Shown one piece after another: positions 1-8,312 of a stretch of 64,000 nucleotides of DNA (within the stretch, counting starts at the first letter, position 1; each line of letters starts with the position of its first letter). Source of the stretch: Thioalkalivibrio sp. AKL19 (GTDB taxonomy: Bacteria; Pseudomonadota; Gammaproteobacteria; Ectothiorhodospirales; Ectothiorhodospiraceae); NCBI RefSeq assembly GCF_000420165.1, contig NZ_ATUK01000011.1, positions 186,001 to 250,000 of the forward strand, in the 5' to 3' direction. A model generated the notes under the pieces. That model worked only from the letters and a program-made list of their open reading frames with translations. It was not told the DNA's origin and searched no databases. The translations under genes were made by a program, and so were the position numbers.

Positions 1-914
1 GGGCCTCCAGGGCTATTCTCAGCAACTTTCTGGCGAAGGGGGCGCCGGGCCTGTACGTACGGCTGACGGGGGAAACAGGGCGCGGCAAGAAGGCGGAAAC
101 GCCCCAGTCAGTTGCTGATTATTTCCGCACTTGTTTCTCGGATTATTTCGAAAAACTTGGCGTGGGAGCGGACGCTGTTGATGAATGGCTCGAGGGGAAG
201 GTGCTACTGGAATATGGACCCGGGGATGTGCCTGGTGTTGGTCTGCTAATGCTGGCCCACGGTGCCGAAAAGGTAATTTGTGTCGATCGGTTTTCGCTCA
301 ATCAGCGGACCTCATTTCAGGTGTCGGTGTTGCAGGAAATCCTCGACGGCCTGGAAGGCGAATCCCGACGACGAGCCGCCTCGTGTTTCGTGCAAGAGGG
401 TGATCCCGCCTCCGGCTTCAAGCCGGCACGTTTGGAATACCGCGTGACACGAAGCGGTTTGTCCGGCCTTTCAGAGGAGGTCGATCTGGTGTATTCACGA
501 GCGGTCCTTGAGCACGTGAATGATCTGGGTGCCACTTTTGATGATATGGCCCGTGCGCTCAAGCCGGATGGAGTCGCGATCCATCAAGTGGACCTGAAGA
601 GCCATGGCTTGCATCGGGAAAATCCGCTTGATTTTCTGACTTGGCCGGCCCTTCTGTGGCGACTCATGTACGAAGGCAAGGGCGTTCCGAATCGCTGGCG
701 TCTTAATCGTTACCGCCAGGCCCTGGGAGATAGCGGAATGGTTGCTCTAAGCATTGAGCCGACAGCGCTTGCCGAGCAGGAGGATATCAACGCCGTTCGC
801 CCGTTCCTTGCGACACCTTTCCGCGAATTGGATGACGAGACACTGCAATGTCTGGGCTTTTGGCTGGTTGCCACCAAGGATACCGACAAGGAAGTTGAAG
901 TCGGGTCGGTCTGA
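1..914 (+). CDS. Class I SAM-dependent methyltransferase, 5' end missing
   Basis: The reading frame is open from base 3 with no stop up to the left edge, so the gene begins before the window. The GTG at 162 would cut off an apparently normal N-terminal stretch. About 303 residues are visible. A Rossmann SAM-binding loop (LLEYGPGD, coded near 205-230) and a later AVLEHV segment (near 505) are typical of Methyltransf_11-like enzymes. The stop overlaps the next start (TGATG at 912-916), so it is co-transcribed with glycosyltransferases and probably methylates a sugar or glycan intermediate. The exact acceptor is unknown. Base composition is less GC-rich than the next gene, which suggests a different origin. 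Confidence 0.8.
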   Translation, partial: ASRAILSNFLAKGAPGLYVRLTGETGRGKKAETPQSVADYFRTCFSDYFEKLGVGADAVDEWLEGKVLLEYGPGDVPGVGLLMLAHGAEKVICVDRFSLNQRTSFQVSVLQEILDGLEGESRRRAASCFVQEGDPASGFKPARLEYRVTRSGLSGLSEEVDLVYSRAVLEHVNDLGATFDDMARALKPDGVAIHQVDLKSHGLHRENPLDFLTWPALLWRLMYEGKGVPNRWRLNRYRQALGDSGMVALSIEPTALAEQEDINAVRPFLATPFRELDDETLQCLGFWLVATKDTDKEVEVGSV

Positions 915-2131
915 TGAGAATCCTGCATGTCCTTGATCACTCTATCCCGCTGCACAGTGGGTATACCTTCCGCACGGCCGCCATCCTGCGCGAGCAGCAC
1001 CGGCTCGGCTGGGAGACGTTTCATTTGACCAGCCCCAAGCAGGGGGCGGTGGAGGCGGACGAGGAGGATGTCGACGGCCTGCACTTCTACCGCACGCGCT
1101 ATCGCCCCGGGACGCTGCCGGGGCTGGGCGAATGGGGGCTGATGGGCGCCCTGACCCGGCGCCTGGAGGCCGTGGCCCGGGAAGTGCAGCCGGACGTGCT
1201 GCATGCCCATTCCCCGGTTCTCAATGCCCTGCCGGCCCTGCGGGTCGGCCGGCGGCTCGGCATCCCCGTGGTCTACGAGGTGCGGGCCTTCTGGGAGGAT
1301 GCCGCGGTGGATCACGGGACCAGCCGCGAACACGGACTGCGCTACCGCATGACGCGCGGTTTCGAGTCATACGTGTTCCGCCGGGTGGACCACGTGACGA
1401 CCATCTGCGAAGGCCTGCGGCGGGACATCGTCGCCCGGGGTATCCCGCAGGACCGCGTCACCGTGATCCCGAATGCGGTGGATGCCGAGGCCTTCCGCCT
1501 GGGCGGGGCGCCGGACGTCGAGCTCAAGGCGCAGCTCGGGCTGGCCAATGCCCGGGTGCTGGGCTTTATCGGCTCGTTCTATGCCTACGAGGGGCTGGAC
1601 CTGCTGCTGGAGGCCTTTCCGCGCATCCGGGCGCAGGCCCCGGATGTACGCATCCTGCTGGTGGGTGGCGGGCCGCAGGCGGAACGCCTGCAGGAGCAGG
1701 CCCGGCGCCTGGGCATCGCCGATCAGGTCGTCTTTGCGGGTCGGGTGCCGCATGACCAGGTGCAGCGCTACTACGACCTGGTGGATCTGCTCGTCTACCC
1801 ACGGCACTCGATGCGGCTGACCGAGCTGGTGACCCCGCTCAAGCCGCTGGAGGCGATGGCCCAGGGGCGACTGCTGGTGGCCTCGGACGTCGGCGGACAC
1901 CAGGAACTGATCCGGCACGGCGAAACCGGCTGGCTGTTCCCCGCCGACGACCCGGGGGCGCTGGCGGACACGGTGCTCGACACCCTGGCCCGCGAGCCCG
2001 AATGGGATGCGGTACGCGCCGCGGGGCGCCGCTTTGTCGAGCAGGAACGCACCTGGGCGAGGAGTGTGGCCCGCTACCAGGCGATCTACGAACGTCTGCG
2101 GGGTGTCGTGGAGCCCGCCCATGCCCGGTGA
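914..2131 (+). CDS. Exosortase A-associated GT4 glycosyltransferase
   Basis: 405 residues with a GT-B fold layout. The N-terminus (MRILHVLDHSIPLHSGYTFR) is very characteristic of the glycosyltransferase subfamily found in PEP-CTERM/exosortase A loci (the Daro_2409-like family, from memory). The C-terminal nucleotide-sugar site has the E-x7-E arrangement in LTELVTPLKPLEAMAQG, followed by VASDVGGHQELI. It should act on the cytoplasmic face, adding a sugar from a nucleotide donor to the lipid-linked EPS repeat. It starts on the stop of the preceding methyltransferase and overlaps the next glycosyltransferase by 11 bp, so translation is probably coupled. The specific sugar cannot be read from sequence. 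Confidence 0.88.
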   Translation: MRILHVLDHSIPLHSGYTFRTAAILREQHRLGWETFHLTSPKQGAVEADEEDVDGLHFYRTRYRPGTLPGLGEWGLMGALTRRLEAVAREVQPDVLHAHSPVLNALPALRVGRRLGIPVVYEVRAFWEDAAVDHGTSREHGLRYRMTRGFESYVFRRVDHVTTICEGLRRDIVARGIPQDRVTVIPNAVDAEAFRLGGAPDVELKAQLGLANARVLGFIGSFYAYEGLDLLLEAFPRIRAQAPDVRILLVGGGPQAERLQEQARRLGIADQVVFAGRVPHDQVQRYYDLVDLLVYPRHSMRLTELVTPLKPLEAMAQGRLLVASDVGGHQELIRHGETGWLFPADDPGALADTVLDTLAREPEWDAVRAAGRRFVEQERTWARSVARYQAIYERLRGVVEPAHAR

Positions 2132-3380
2132 CCGGCGTCATGCTGGCCGGCGCCCGCGCCTGGTGGTGTTCACCCGCGTCTACCCCAACGCGGCGCAGCC
2201 CAACCTGGGGCTGTTCGTGCGCGAACGCATGCGGCGGGTGGCCGAACATCTGGACCTGGTCGTCGTGGCGCCGGCCCCGTGGTTCCCCTTCCAGGGGCTG
2301 CTCGGGCGTCTCCGGCCGCACTCGCGCCCGCCGCTGCCGCGCTACGAGGAGCAGGACGGCATTGCGGTTTACCACCCGCGGTTCTTCTGTTTTCCGGGCG
2401 TGCTCAAGTGGACCGACGGGTTCTTCCTGGCGCTGGGCAGTTTCTGGCTGATGCGGCGGTTGCGGCGCGATTTCCGGTTTGAGCTGATCGACGCCCACTT
2501 TGTCTATCCCGATGGCGTGGCCGCGCGCTGGCTGGCGCGCTGGTTGCGCTGCCCCTACACCATCACCCTGCGCGGCAGCCTCGTGCGCTTCGCCGGCAGC
2601 GCCCTGCATCGGCGCCAGATCAGCCGGGCGATGAGCGCGGCGGCGCGGGTGTTCTCGGTGGCGGACTCGCTGCGGCAGGATGCGATCGCCTGGGGGCAGG
2701 CCCCCGGGCATGTGCAGGTCGTCGGCAACGGCGCGGACCTGCGGCGTTTCCATCCCGAGGACCGGGCCGGGGCCCGCCAGCGCCTGGGTCTGCCGCAGGA
2801 GGGCCGCTTGCTCGTGTCGGTGGGGGGGCTGACCGAGCGCAAGGGCTTTCACCGGGTGATCGCGACCCTCCCCGAATTGCTGCGCACGCAACCCGACCTG
2901 CACCTGGTCATTGCCGGCGGCGCGACCCCCGAGGGCAACAACGAGGCCGAGTTGCGCCAGCAGGTAAGGAGCCTGGGTCTGGAAGACCGGGTCTGGTTCC
3001 TGGGGCAGGTATCGCCGGAAGACCTGCGTTTCGTCTATTCGGCTGGTGACGTGTTCGTCCTGGCCACCCGGTTCGAGGGCTGGGCGAATGTCTTCCTCGA
3101 GGCGTCGGCCTGCGCCCTGCCGATCGTGACCACCCGGGTTGGAGGCAACGCCGAGGTGGTGAATTCCGATCAGGTCGGGATCGTGGTCCCGTACGGCGAC
3201 CATGACGCGCTGCGCGACGCCCTGCTGGAGGCGCTCGAGCGCGAATGGGACCGCGAGGCCATCCTGGCCCATGCGCGGGCGAATGCCTGGGAGACGCGGA
3301 TCCCGGAGCTGGTTGCAGCCTTCGAGCAGATCGCGGCCGCGGATACCGCGACGGCCCCCGGGACCGCGCGGTCCGGCTGA
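2121..3380 (+). CDS. GT4 family glycosyltransferase
   Basis: 419 residues from the ATG at 2121. The frame is open further upstream, but that part overlaps the previous gene, and the family N-terminus begins at RLVVFTRVYPNAAQPNLGLF just after this ATG. A GT-B layout is visible: the donor half carries the conserved VSVGGLTERKGF loop, and the E-x7-E region is FEGWANVFLEASACALPIV, then TTRVGGNAEVV. It probably transfers a sugar onto the growing EPS repeat unit at the inner membrane. The 11-bp overlap with the preceding gene and the 2-bp gap to the CapK-like ligase gene indicate one operon. Confidence 0.85.
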   Translation: MPGDRRHAGRRPRLVVFTRVYPNAAQPNLGLFVRERMRRVAEHLDLVVVAPAPWFPFQGLLGRLRPHSRPPLPRYEEQDGIAVYHPRFFCFPGVLKWTDGFFLALGSFWLMRRLRRDFRFELIDAHFVYPDGVAARWLARWLRCPYTITLRGSLVRFAGSALHRRQISRAMSAAARVFSVADSLRQDAIAWGQAPGHVQVVGNGADLRRFHPEDRAGARQRLGLPQEGRLLVSVGGLTERKGFHRVIATLPELLRTQPDLHLVIAGGATPEGNNEAELRQQVRSLGLEDRVWFLGQVSPEDLRFVYSAGDVFVLATRFEGWANVFLEASACALPIVTTRVGGNAEVVNSDQVGIVVPYGDHDALRDALLEALEREWDREAILAHARANAWETRIPELVAAFEQIAAADTATAPGTARSG

Positions 3381-3382
3381 AC

Positions 3383-4756
3383 ATGGGGCTTTATACCCAA
3401 TGGGTGGCGCGCGGCCTGTTCCCGCTGCAGGAGCGGCTCAAGGGTCACCCGACGGTGGCGTGGCACAAGGCCCTGGAAGCCACTCAGTGGTGGACGCCGG
3501 AGGCCCTGCAGAGCCTGCAGCAGCAGCGGCTGCAGGGGCTTCTGGAACGTGTCGCGCGGCAGGTGCCGTTCTACCGGGAATGGTTTGCGCAACAGGCCTG
3601 GTCGCCTGCGGCGTTCTCCGGCATCGCGGACCTTCAGCGCCTCCCGGTCATCGACAAGGCACTGATCCGCGAACAGGGCGCGGCCTGGCGCGCGGAGGGC
3701 GCGAGGAACCTCGAAGAGCAGCACACCAGCGGGTCGTCCGGCGAGCCTCTGAGGTTCTGGCTGGGCGCGGATCGCATCGGCATGGATATCGCCGCAAAGT
3801 GGCGGGCAACCCGCTGGTGGGGCGTGGACGTGGGCGACCGCGAACTGGTCCTGTGGGGATCCGCCGTCGAGAACGAGGCCCAGAACGGCCTGCGTGCCTG
3901 GCGCGATCGCCTGTTCCGTTCGTATCTGGTGCCGGCCCGCGACCTGAATCCGGCGCGGCTCGACCGCATCATCGAGCAGATCCGCCAGCGGCGTCCGCGC
4001 ATGCTGTTCGGGTATCCGTCGGCATTGTCCCGCGTGGCATGGCGGGCGCGCGAGCGAGGGCAGCGGCTGGATGATCTCGGGATTCGTGTCGCCTTCACAA
4101 CCTCCGAGGTGTTGCGCCCGGAGTGGCGCGCGGTGATCGGCGAGGTGATGGGCTGTGGGGTCGCCAACGAATACGGCGCGCGCGACGCCGGGTTCATCGC
4201 CCGCGAATGTCCGGCGGGGGGCATGCACATCACGCCCGAGGCCCTGATCGTCGAGATCCTGGATGCGGAGGATCGACCGGTGCCGCCCGGCGCGACCGGA
4301 AACATCGTCATCACCAACCTGGTGGGCCCGGAATTCCCGTTCATCCGCTATCGCACTGGGGACCGGGGTGCACTGGACCCGCGTCCCTGCCCCTGCGGGC
4401 GCGGCCTGCCGCTGCTGCGCGACATCGACGGCCGTGCCAACGACGGCCTGATCACGACGGACGGTTCCTGGATCCACGGCAGCCGCTTCAACTACCTGAT
4501 GCGCGACCTGCCCGGGCTGCGCGCCTACAAGGTCATCCAGCACGACCGACACCACGTCGAGGTGCTGCTGAGCCTGGTCGCCGCACTGCCGGCGGCCGCC
4601 GAGGGGCGCCTGCGCCGTGCATTGGTCGACGCGCTGGGGCAGGCGGTCCAGGTGGATGTGCGGGCGGTGGATGCCATCCCGCCGGAGCCCAACGGCAAGC
4701 ACCGCCATGTTGTCTGCCGCGTTCCCGATACCGATCAGCCAGCCCGGAACGCCTGA
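3383..4756 (+). CDS. CapK/PaaK-like adenylate-forming enzyme
   Basis: 457 residues from the ATG at 3383, two bases after the previous stop. The fold is that of phenylacetate-CoA-ligase-like (CapK) proteins of capsule loci. Visible motifs are the nucleotide-binding loop TSGSSGEPLRFW, the acyl-site segment YGARDAGF, RYRTGDRG, a cysteine pair in PRPCPCGRG, and a C-terminal PNGKHRHV tail like the NGK-x(2)-R region of the superfamily. Family members activate a carboxylic acid as an acyl-adenylate, and many then load CoA. In EPS loci the substrate is usually unknown; an acyl decoration of the polysaccharide is a reasonable inference. It is the last gene of the left operon and is followed by a repeat half-element. 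Confidence 0.82.
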   Translation: MGLYTQWVARGLFPLQERLKGHPTVAWHKALEATQWWTPEALQSLQQQRLQGLLERVARQVPFYREWFAQQAWSPAAFSGIADLQRLPVIDKALIREQGAAWRAEGARNLEEQHTSGSSGEPLRFWLGADRIGMDIAAKWRATRWWGVDVGDRELVLWGSAVENEAQNGLRAWRDRLFRSYLVPARDLNPARLDRIIEQIRQRRPRMLFGYPSALSRVAWRARERGQRLDDLGIRVAFTTSEVLRPEWRAVIGEVMGCGVANEYGARDAGFIARECPAGGMHITPEALIVEILDAEDRPVPPGATGNIVITNLVGPEFPFIRYRTGDRGALDPRPCPCGRGLPLLRDIDGRANDGLITTDGSWIHGSRFNYLMRDLPGLRAYKVIQHDRHHVEVLLSLVAALPAAAEGRLRRALVDALGQAVQVDVRAVDAIPPEPNGKHRHVVCRVPDTDQPARNA

Positions 4757-4761
4757 GTACT

Positions 4762-4830
4762 CACCACGAAGCGCACGAAGATACGAAGAAGGGCTAGTTA
4801 ACAGGAAGTGGGGAAAACGGGAAGATTCGT
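4762..4830 (+). repeat. Left half of dispersed CACGAAG inverted-repeat element
   Basis: Begins five bases after the CapK-like gene stop. It has three spaced ACGAAG units, then a GGGC spacer and an ACAGGAAG...GGGAAGA block. The same order (CACGAAG units, GGGC, ACAGGAAG, GGAAG) opens the copies at 56732 and 57705. The matching right half lies inverted at 5831-5890, so higBA and a short palindrome lie between the halves. Other copies have only about 70-110 bp between halves; here there are about 1 kb. Confidence 0.7.
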
Positions 4831-4986
4831 GATGGTGGTGCCGAGGCGTGCCGGGTGATCATGATAGCCCCCAGCGCGGCGCGTGCAGGTGAACCGGGAA
4901 GCCGGTGTCTCGTGCGTGGGCGTGGTTGGAGGCCGAGATGCGTTTCGCTGCGCTCAACACATCCTACCCGCTACTGGGAACCCGGC

Positions 4987-5304
4987 TCAGGCAGTTTGCT
5001 TACACGAACGGAATTCCCGGATCTGTTTCAGGTCCGCCTGTTCCGATTGCTCCGCCTTGAACAAATCCCAGCGTACCTGAAGGTTCAACCAGAAATCGGG
5101 CGACATGCCGAAAAAGCGTGCCAGACGCAGCGACGTACTTGGCGTAATGCCGCGCTTCTGGTTCACGAGCTCGTTGATGCGCTGATACGGAACATGGAGC
5201 GCGTCCGCCAACTGGCGCTGGGAGATATGCATCGGCTCCAGGAACTCTTTCGCCAGCATTTCACCGGGGTGGGTCGGCTGTCGGTGGGTAGGGATGCGGA
5301 CCAT
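4987..5304 (-). CDS. higA: HigA-type antitoxin, XRE-family regulator
   Basis: 105 residues. The sequence follows the HigA/VapI pattern closely: THPGEMLAKEFLEPMHIS, a helix-turn-helix over SQRQLADALHVPYQRINELV, then the hallmark ITPSTSLRLARFFGMSPDFW. It should bind and neutralise the HigB mRNA-cleaving toxin and, alone or with HigB, repress the shared promoter. It lies 9 bp downstream of higB. Toxin-before-antitoxin order is typical for higBA. The pair lies between the convergent CapK-like and asparagine-synthase-like genes and inside two halves of a dispersed repeat, so it may have been acquired as a unit. Confidence 0.92.
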   Translation of the reverse strand: MVRIPTHRQPTHPGEMLAKEFLEPMHISQRQLADALHVPYQRINELVNQKRGITPSTSLRLARFFGMSPDFWLNLQVRWDLFKAEQSEQADLKQIREFRSCKQTA

Positions 5305-5313
5305 GATTGTGCC

Positions 5314-5607
5314 TCAGTGGTAATCCGTGATTTCGACCTGGTCGGGCCCGGAGTCTGTCCAGGCGAAGCAGATCCGATATTGCTCGTTGATTCGAATGCT
5401 GTGTTGGCCTTTTCGCTCTCCCGCCAGGGCCTCCAGTCGGTTACCCGGCGGGACTCTCAGCTCCTCAACGTTCATGGCCGAATCCAGCAATTCCAGCTTT
5501 CTTGCGGCAACCCGCCATACAGATTGTGGGCAGACCTTGCGAGCAGCCTTCGACGAAAGCCCGTTGAAGATATCCTCAGTGCCTCGATCCTTGAAGCATA
5601 CAATCAT
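5314..5607 (-). CDS. higB: HigB-type toxin, RelE/ParE fold
   Basis: 97 residues, normal length for HigB. It starts MIVCFKDRGTEDIF and carries the conserved basic core RLEALAGERKGQHSIRINEQ followed by YRICFAW, the region holding the RNase active-site residues in the family. It is expected to cleave mRNA on the ribosome unless bound by HigA, encoded 9 bp downstream. An inverted repeat directly upstream (5608-5630) could be the HigA operator. Both genes look intact, with no stops or frameshifts. Confidence 0.92.
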   Translation of the reverse strand: MIVCFKDRGTEDIFNGLSSKAARKVCPQSVWRVAARKLELLDSAMNVEELRVPPGNRLEALAGERKGQHSIRINEQYRICFAWTDSGPDQVEITDYH

Positions 5608-5630
5608 GGAAACACGGTATCACGGGTTCC
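5608..5630 (-). promoter_or_regulatory. Possible HigA operator, inverted repeat
   Basis: Immediately upstream of the higB start is an imperfect inverted repeat, GGAAAC and GGTTCC arms around an 11-base centre that includes GTATCAC. Placement over the expected promoter of a self-repressing higBA operon supports an operator role. No convincing -35/-10 pair with correct spacing was found. Confidence 0.35.
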
Positions 5631-5691
5631 ATGCTATTCCAAAACCTGAAAAGGGCGGGGCGAAGGGCGGCGTGGGTGTCACGGCCTGGAG

Positions 5692-5723
5692 ATCCCGGCT
5701 CTCCGCTTCGCTGCGGCCGGGAT
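5692..5723. repeat. REP-like palindrome
   Basis: ATCCCGGC and GCCGGGAT form a perfect 8-bp stem around a centre that can itself fold (CGC-TTCG-CTGCG). It resembles the short GC-rich palindromes (ATCCCGG...CCGGGAT) scattered between genes in many gammaproteobacteria. A partial second copy of one arm (GCGGCCCGGATGACG) follows near 5738-5754. It lies between higB and the right repeat half. Confidence 0.5.
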
Positions 5724-5830
5724 GACGATGGTGGTGTGCTGCGGCCCGGATGACGGGGATATGGAAACCGTTGCAGTCGGGAGCCCCAAGCGGTCGATCG
5801 CGGGCCATTTCGTCCAGAGCGTTCGCGCGT

Positions 5831-5890
5831 TTCCCGCCTTCCTGTGACCCGCCCTTGCGTCGTGTCTTCGTGCTTTTCGTGCTCTTCGTG
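5831..5890 (-). repeat. Right half of dispersed CACGAAG element
   Basis: Read on the minus strand this gives CACGAAG units, a GGGCGGG spacer, then TCACAGGAAGGCGGGAA: the same order as the forward half at 4762-4830. It runs up to the stop codon of the asparagine-synthase-like gene (5893-5895). Together the two halves bracket higBA in inverted orientation. Confidence 0.68.
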
Positions 5891-5892
5891 AC

Positions 5893-7722
5893 TCATGCCA
5901 GGCGGGCGGCGGGGTGCGATTCGAGCCAGAGGTCGAGCATCATCAGGATCCAGACGAAATCGCCGTAATAGGCTGCGTGGCCCTCGCGGTGCAGTCGGAT
6001 CAGCTCGTCGATGAAGTCGTCGCGGAGGAAATTGCGGCCCTTCAGTCGCAGCAGGCTGTCGTATGCCAGCTCCCGCAGCGGCGCGTGCTCCTGCATCCAG
6101 ACGCCGAACGGCAGGCCGAAGCCGTGTTTTTTCTTGTCGATGATGGCGTCGGGCAGGAAACCGGTAAACGCCTCCTTGTAGAAGTGGCGCAGGCGGCCCT
6201 TCTTTAGTTTGAGGTCCGACGGCACGCGGCACGAGAACTCGACCAGATCGTCGTCCAGCATCGGGAAGGCGACATCGACGCCGGCCAGCTGGCACATCCC
6301 GGTCACCTTGCGCAGGTCGTTGTCGGCCAGGGTTTGCTGCCAGTCCAGGTACATCATGCGGTTGAGGGACGACGCCGATTGGGGCTGCGCGTAGATCCCG
6401 CGCATCAACTCCCAGGGGGCCTCGCGGTCCACCGCCGCGAGAAACTCCGGTGCGAACATCGTCTCCGGCGCCAGGCGGTGCAGGTAGTTGTAGGTCTGCA
6501 GTCGATCCGGCAGCGGGATACGCGCCTGTTCCACGTAGCTGCGGGCCTTGCCGGCCAGCGGCAGGCCGCGCGGCAGGCGGGTGAACAGCGGATCCAGCAG
6601 GTGGTGGCGCAGCGGCGCGGGGATCCGGCCCCAGTGTTCGAATACGCCCTGCTTGGCGTAGCGCGCATTCCCCGCGAACAGCTCGTCGCCGCCATCCCCG
6701 GCCAGTAGCCGGGTGATGCCGGCGTCGGCCGCCATGCGGGCGCAGAAATAGGCCGGCAGGGCCGACGAATTACCGAAGGGCTCGTCGTAGCTGCCGGCGA
6801 TCCGGGGCACGGCGTCGACGACGTCCTCCGGCGTCACGTAGTACTCGTGCGCCTGGGTCCCGAAGTGCCGCGAGGCGATGCGCGCGTACTCCATCTCGTC
6901 GTATCCGGGCGCATCAAAGCCGATGCTGAAGCTGTCGGCCCCGGGGTGCATGCCGGCGAGCATCCCGGCCACCGTCGAGCTGTCCAGGCCGCCGCTCAGA
7001 AAGGCGCCGGGGCGGGGGGAGTCCGCACGTCGTTCCACCGCTGCTTGCGCGTGTTCGTGCAGGGCATGTTCCAGGGCCTCGGGCGTGGCCGCACTGTCTT
7101 CCTCGAAGCGCGGGCGCCAGTAGCGGGACACCTCGGCCCGGTCGCCGTTGTGGGTCAGGCGGTGGGCGCCCGGCAGTTTCTCCAGCCCGGAGAACAGGCT
7201 GACCGGGGCCGGAAGCATGTGAAAGAAACAGTAGTGGTAGAGCCCCTCGCGGGTCACCTCGGTGGCAACCGCCGGGTGTGCGGCCACGCATCCGGCACTG
7301 GTGCCGAAGGCCACGCCGCCATCCAGGTGCGCAAAGTGAAGCGGTGTCTGGCCCAGGCGGTCGATGCCGGCCACCAGGCGGCCGTGCCCGGAATCCACGA
7401 TGGCCAGTGCATAGTCGCCGCCAACCTGCTCGAAGAGGCCGATGCCGTGCTGCCGCCAGGCCTCCAGCAGGGCTTGCGCCGGGTCGTGCTCTCGCGCCCG
7501 TCGGGCCAGGGCAGGGTCCCGCCATTGCGGATGGCCAGTGATGGCGGCAATGACGTCGGCATCCTGCGCGATCCAGCCGCCCCGGACCCGGCAGCCGCCC
7601 AGGCGGTTCGTGCATTGGGCGTCAGGCGCCCCGGAGAGCCCCGGGAGCGCCTGCCCCTGGGCCTCAAGGGCGCCGGCCGGTGATGCGGCATTCACCGCGA
7701 ACCATCCACAAAGTCCCGCCAT
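5893..7722 (-). CDS. Asparagine synthase-like protein, degenerate glutaminase half
   Basis: 609 residues from the ATG at 7722 (MAGLCGWF); a longer frame upstream has no family resemblance. The C-terminal ATP-binding half looks functional: the PP-loop is SGGLDSS (residues 243-249), followed by a normal synthetase domain. The N-terminal glutaminase half still has GGDYALAIVD and DRLGQTPLHF but lacks the catalytic cysteine at position 2 (Ala here, with a Cys at position 5) and has no recognisable HRGPDG motif. It may therefore use ammonia or another amine rather than glutamine. Asparagine synthase-like genes are regular members of exosortase EPS loci. Likely role: ATP-dependent amide formation on a sugar or carrier; the substrate is unknown. 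Confidence 0.85.
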   Translation of the reverse strand: MAGLCGWFAVNAASPAGALEAQGQALPGLSGAPDAQCTNRLGGCRVRGGWIAQDADVIAAITGHPQWRDPALARRAREHDPAQALLEAWRQHGIGLFEQVGGDYALAIVDSGHGRLVAGIDRLGQTPLHFAHLDGGVAFGTSAGCVAAHPAVATEVTREGLYHYCFFHMLPAPVSLFSGLEKLPGAHRLTHNGDRAEVSRYWRPRFEEDSAATPEALEHALHEHAQAAVERRADSPRPGAFLSGGLDSSTVAGMLAGMHPGADSFSIGFDAPGYDEMEYARIASRHFGTQAHEYYVTPEDVVDAVPRIAGSYDEPFGNSSALPAYFCARMAADAGITRLLAGDGGDELFAGNARYAKQGVFEHWGRIPAPLRHHLLDPLFTRLPRGLPLAGKARSYVEQARIPLPDRLQTYNYLHRLAPETMFAPEFLAAVDREAPWELMRGIYAQPQSASSLNRMMYLDWQQTLADNDLRKVTGMCQLAGVDVAFPMLDDDLVEFSCRVPSDLKLKKGRLRHFYKEAFTGFLPDAIIDKKKHGFGLPFGVWMQEHAPLRELAYDSLLRLKGRNFLRDDFIDELIRLHREGHAAYYGDFVWILMMLDLWLESHPAARLA

Positions 7723-8051
7723 CCGTCCGCCTGTTGCCTGGTCGGGCCAGGGAAACGTTGATTGATGTATGCGTTCGCGCTCGAGTCGTTGTTGCTTGCT
7801 GACAAGGCGCGGGATGCGCGGGGCGAGGCCGCGCGCACTGCTCGCGAGCACGGATCCGTGCCGTGCTGGACCTCATTCTACGTGCGGGTCCGGGTGCGCG
7901 AGGTGGTCCGAGGCCCAGGGCTTTAACGAGCCGATCACGCAGGGGGCGCGGTCTGCCGGCACCGATCTGGACAGCCCGTGCAGATGCGGTAACCTGCCGG
8001 ATAACCCGCATCCCCGGCCGGGCACGGATACCCGACTTCAGGAACCTTGAT
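7723..8051. other. Divergent intergenic region with two adjacent palindromes
   Basis: 329 bp between the asparagine-synthase-like gene (leftward) and the ACP operon (rightward), so it must hold both promoters. Two perfect palindromes sit side by side: GCTCGCGAGC at 7840-7849 and GCACGGATCCGTGC at 7848-7861, possible regulator sites. No clear sigma-70 or sigma-54 promoter was found; one GG/GC pair near 7970-7985 has the wrong spacing (9 instead of 10). Nothing else is recognised. Confidence 0.4.
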
Positions 8052-8303
8052 ATGTCGACGCTCGATCACACCCGGAATCTGCTGGACAGTGCCCTGAGTC
8101 TGAATGGACGCGCTCAGCACTTCGATCGCAACACCACGCTGTTGGGTGGCGTACCGGAGCTGGACTCGATGGCGGTCGTTTCGCTGATCACCTCGATCGA
8201 GAGCCATTTCGACATCGTGATCGATGATGACGATGTCAGCGCCGAGACCTTCGAGACGCTCGGCACTCTGGTCGATTTCATCGACTCCAAGCTCGACCGC
8301 TAG
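8052..8303 (+). CDS. Acyl carrier protein, exosortase-locus type
   Basis: 83 residues from the ATG at 8052, with AGGA about nine bases upstream. The phosphopantetheine attachment motif is PELDSMAVVSLI, with Ser39 as the attachment serine. Helix II and the acidic IDDDDVSAETFETLGTLVDFI region match ACP structure. It is the first gene of a run that continues with the two exosortase-associated hydrolases, the arrangement known from exosortase A loci. It probably carries an acyl group made or moved by the acyl-CoA ligase at 24964 or the adenylation protein at 11968, for modification of EPS. Confidence 0.9.
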   Translation: MSTLDHTRNLLDSALSLNGRAQHFDRNTTLLGGVPELDSMAVVSLITSIESHFDIVIDDDDVSAETFETLGTLVDFIDSKLDR

Positions 8304-8312
8304 GCGCGCGGC

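Noticed and set aside
1839-3272. 477-codon minus-strand frame over two glycosyltransferases
   Set aside because: Antisense shadow; plus-strand frames carry GT4 motifs and coupled starts.
7960-7990. Second sigma-54 promoter before the ACP gene
   Set aside because: A GG...GC pair exists, but the spacing is 9 rather than 10 bases and the flanks do not match the consensus.
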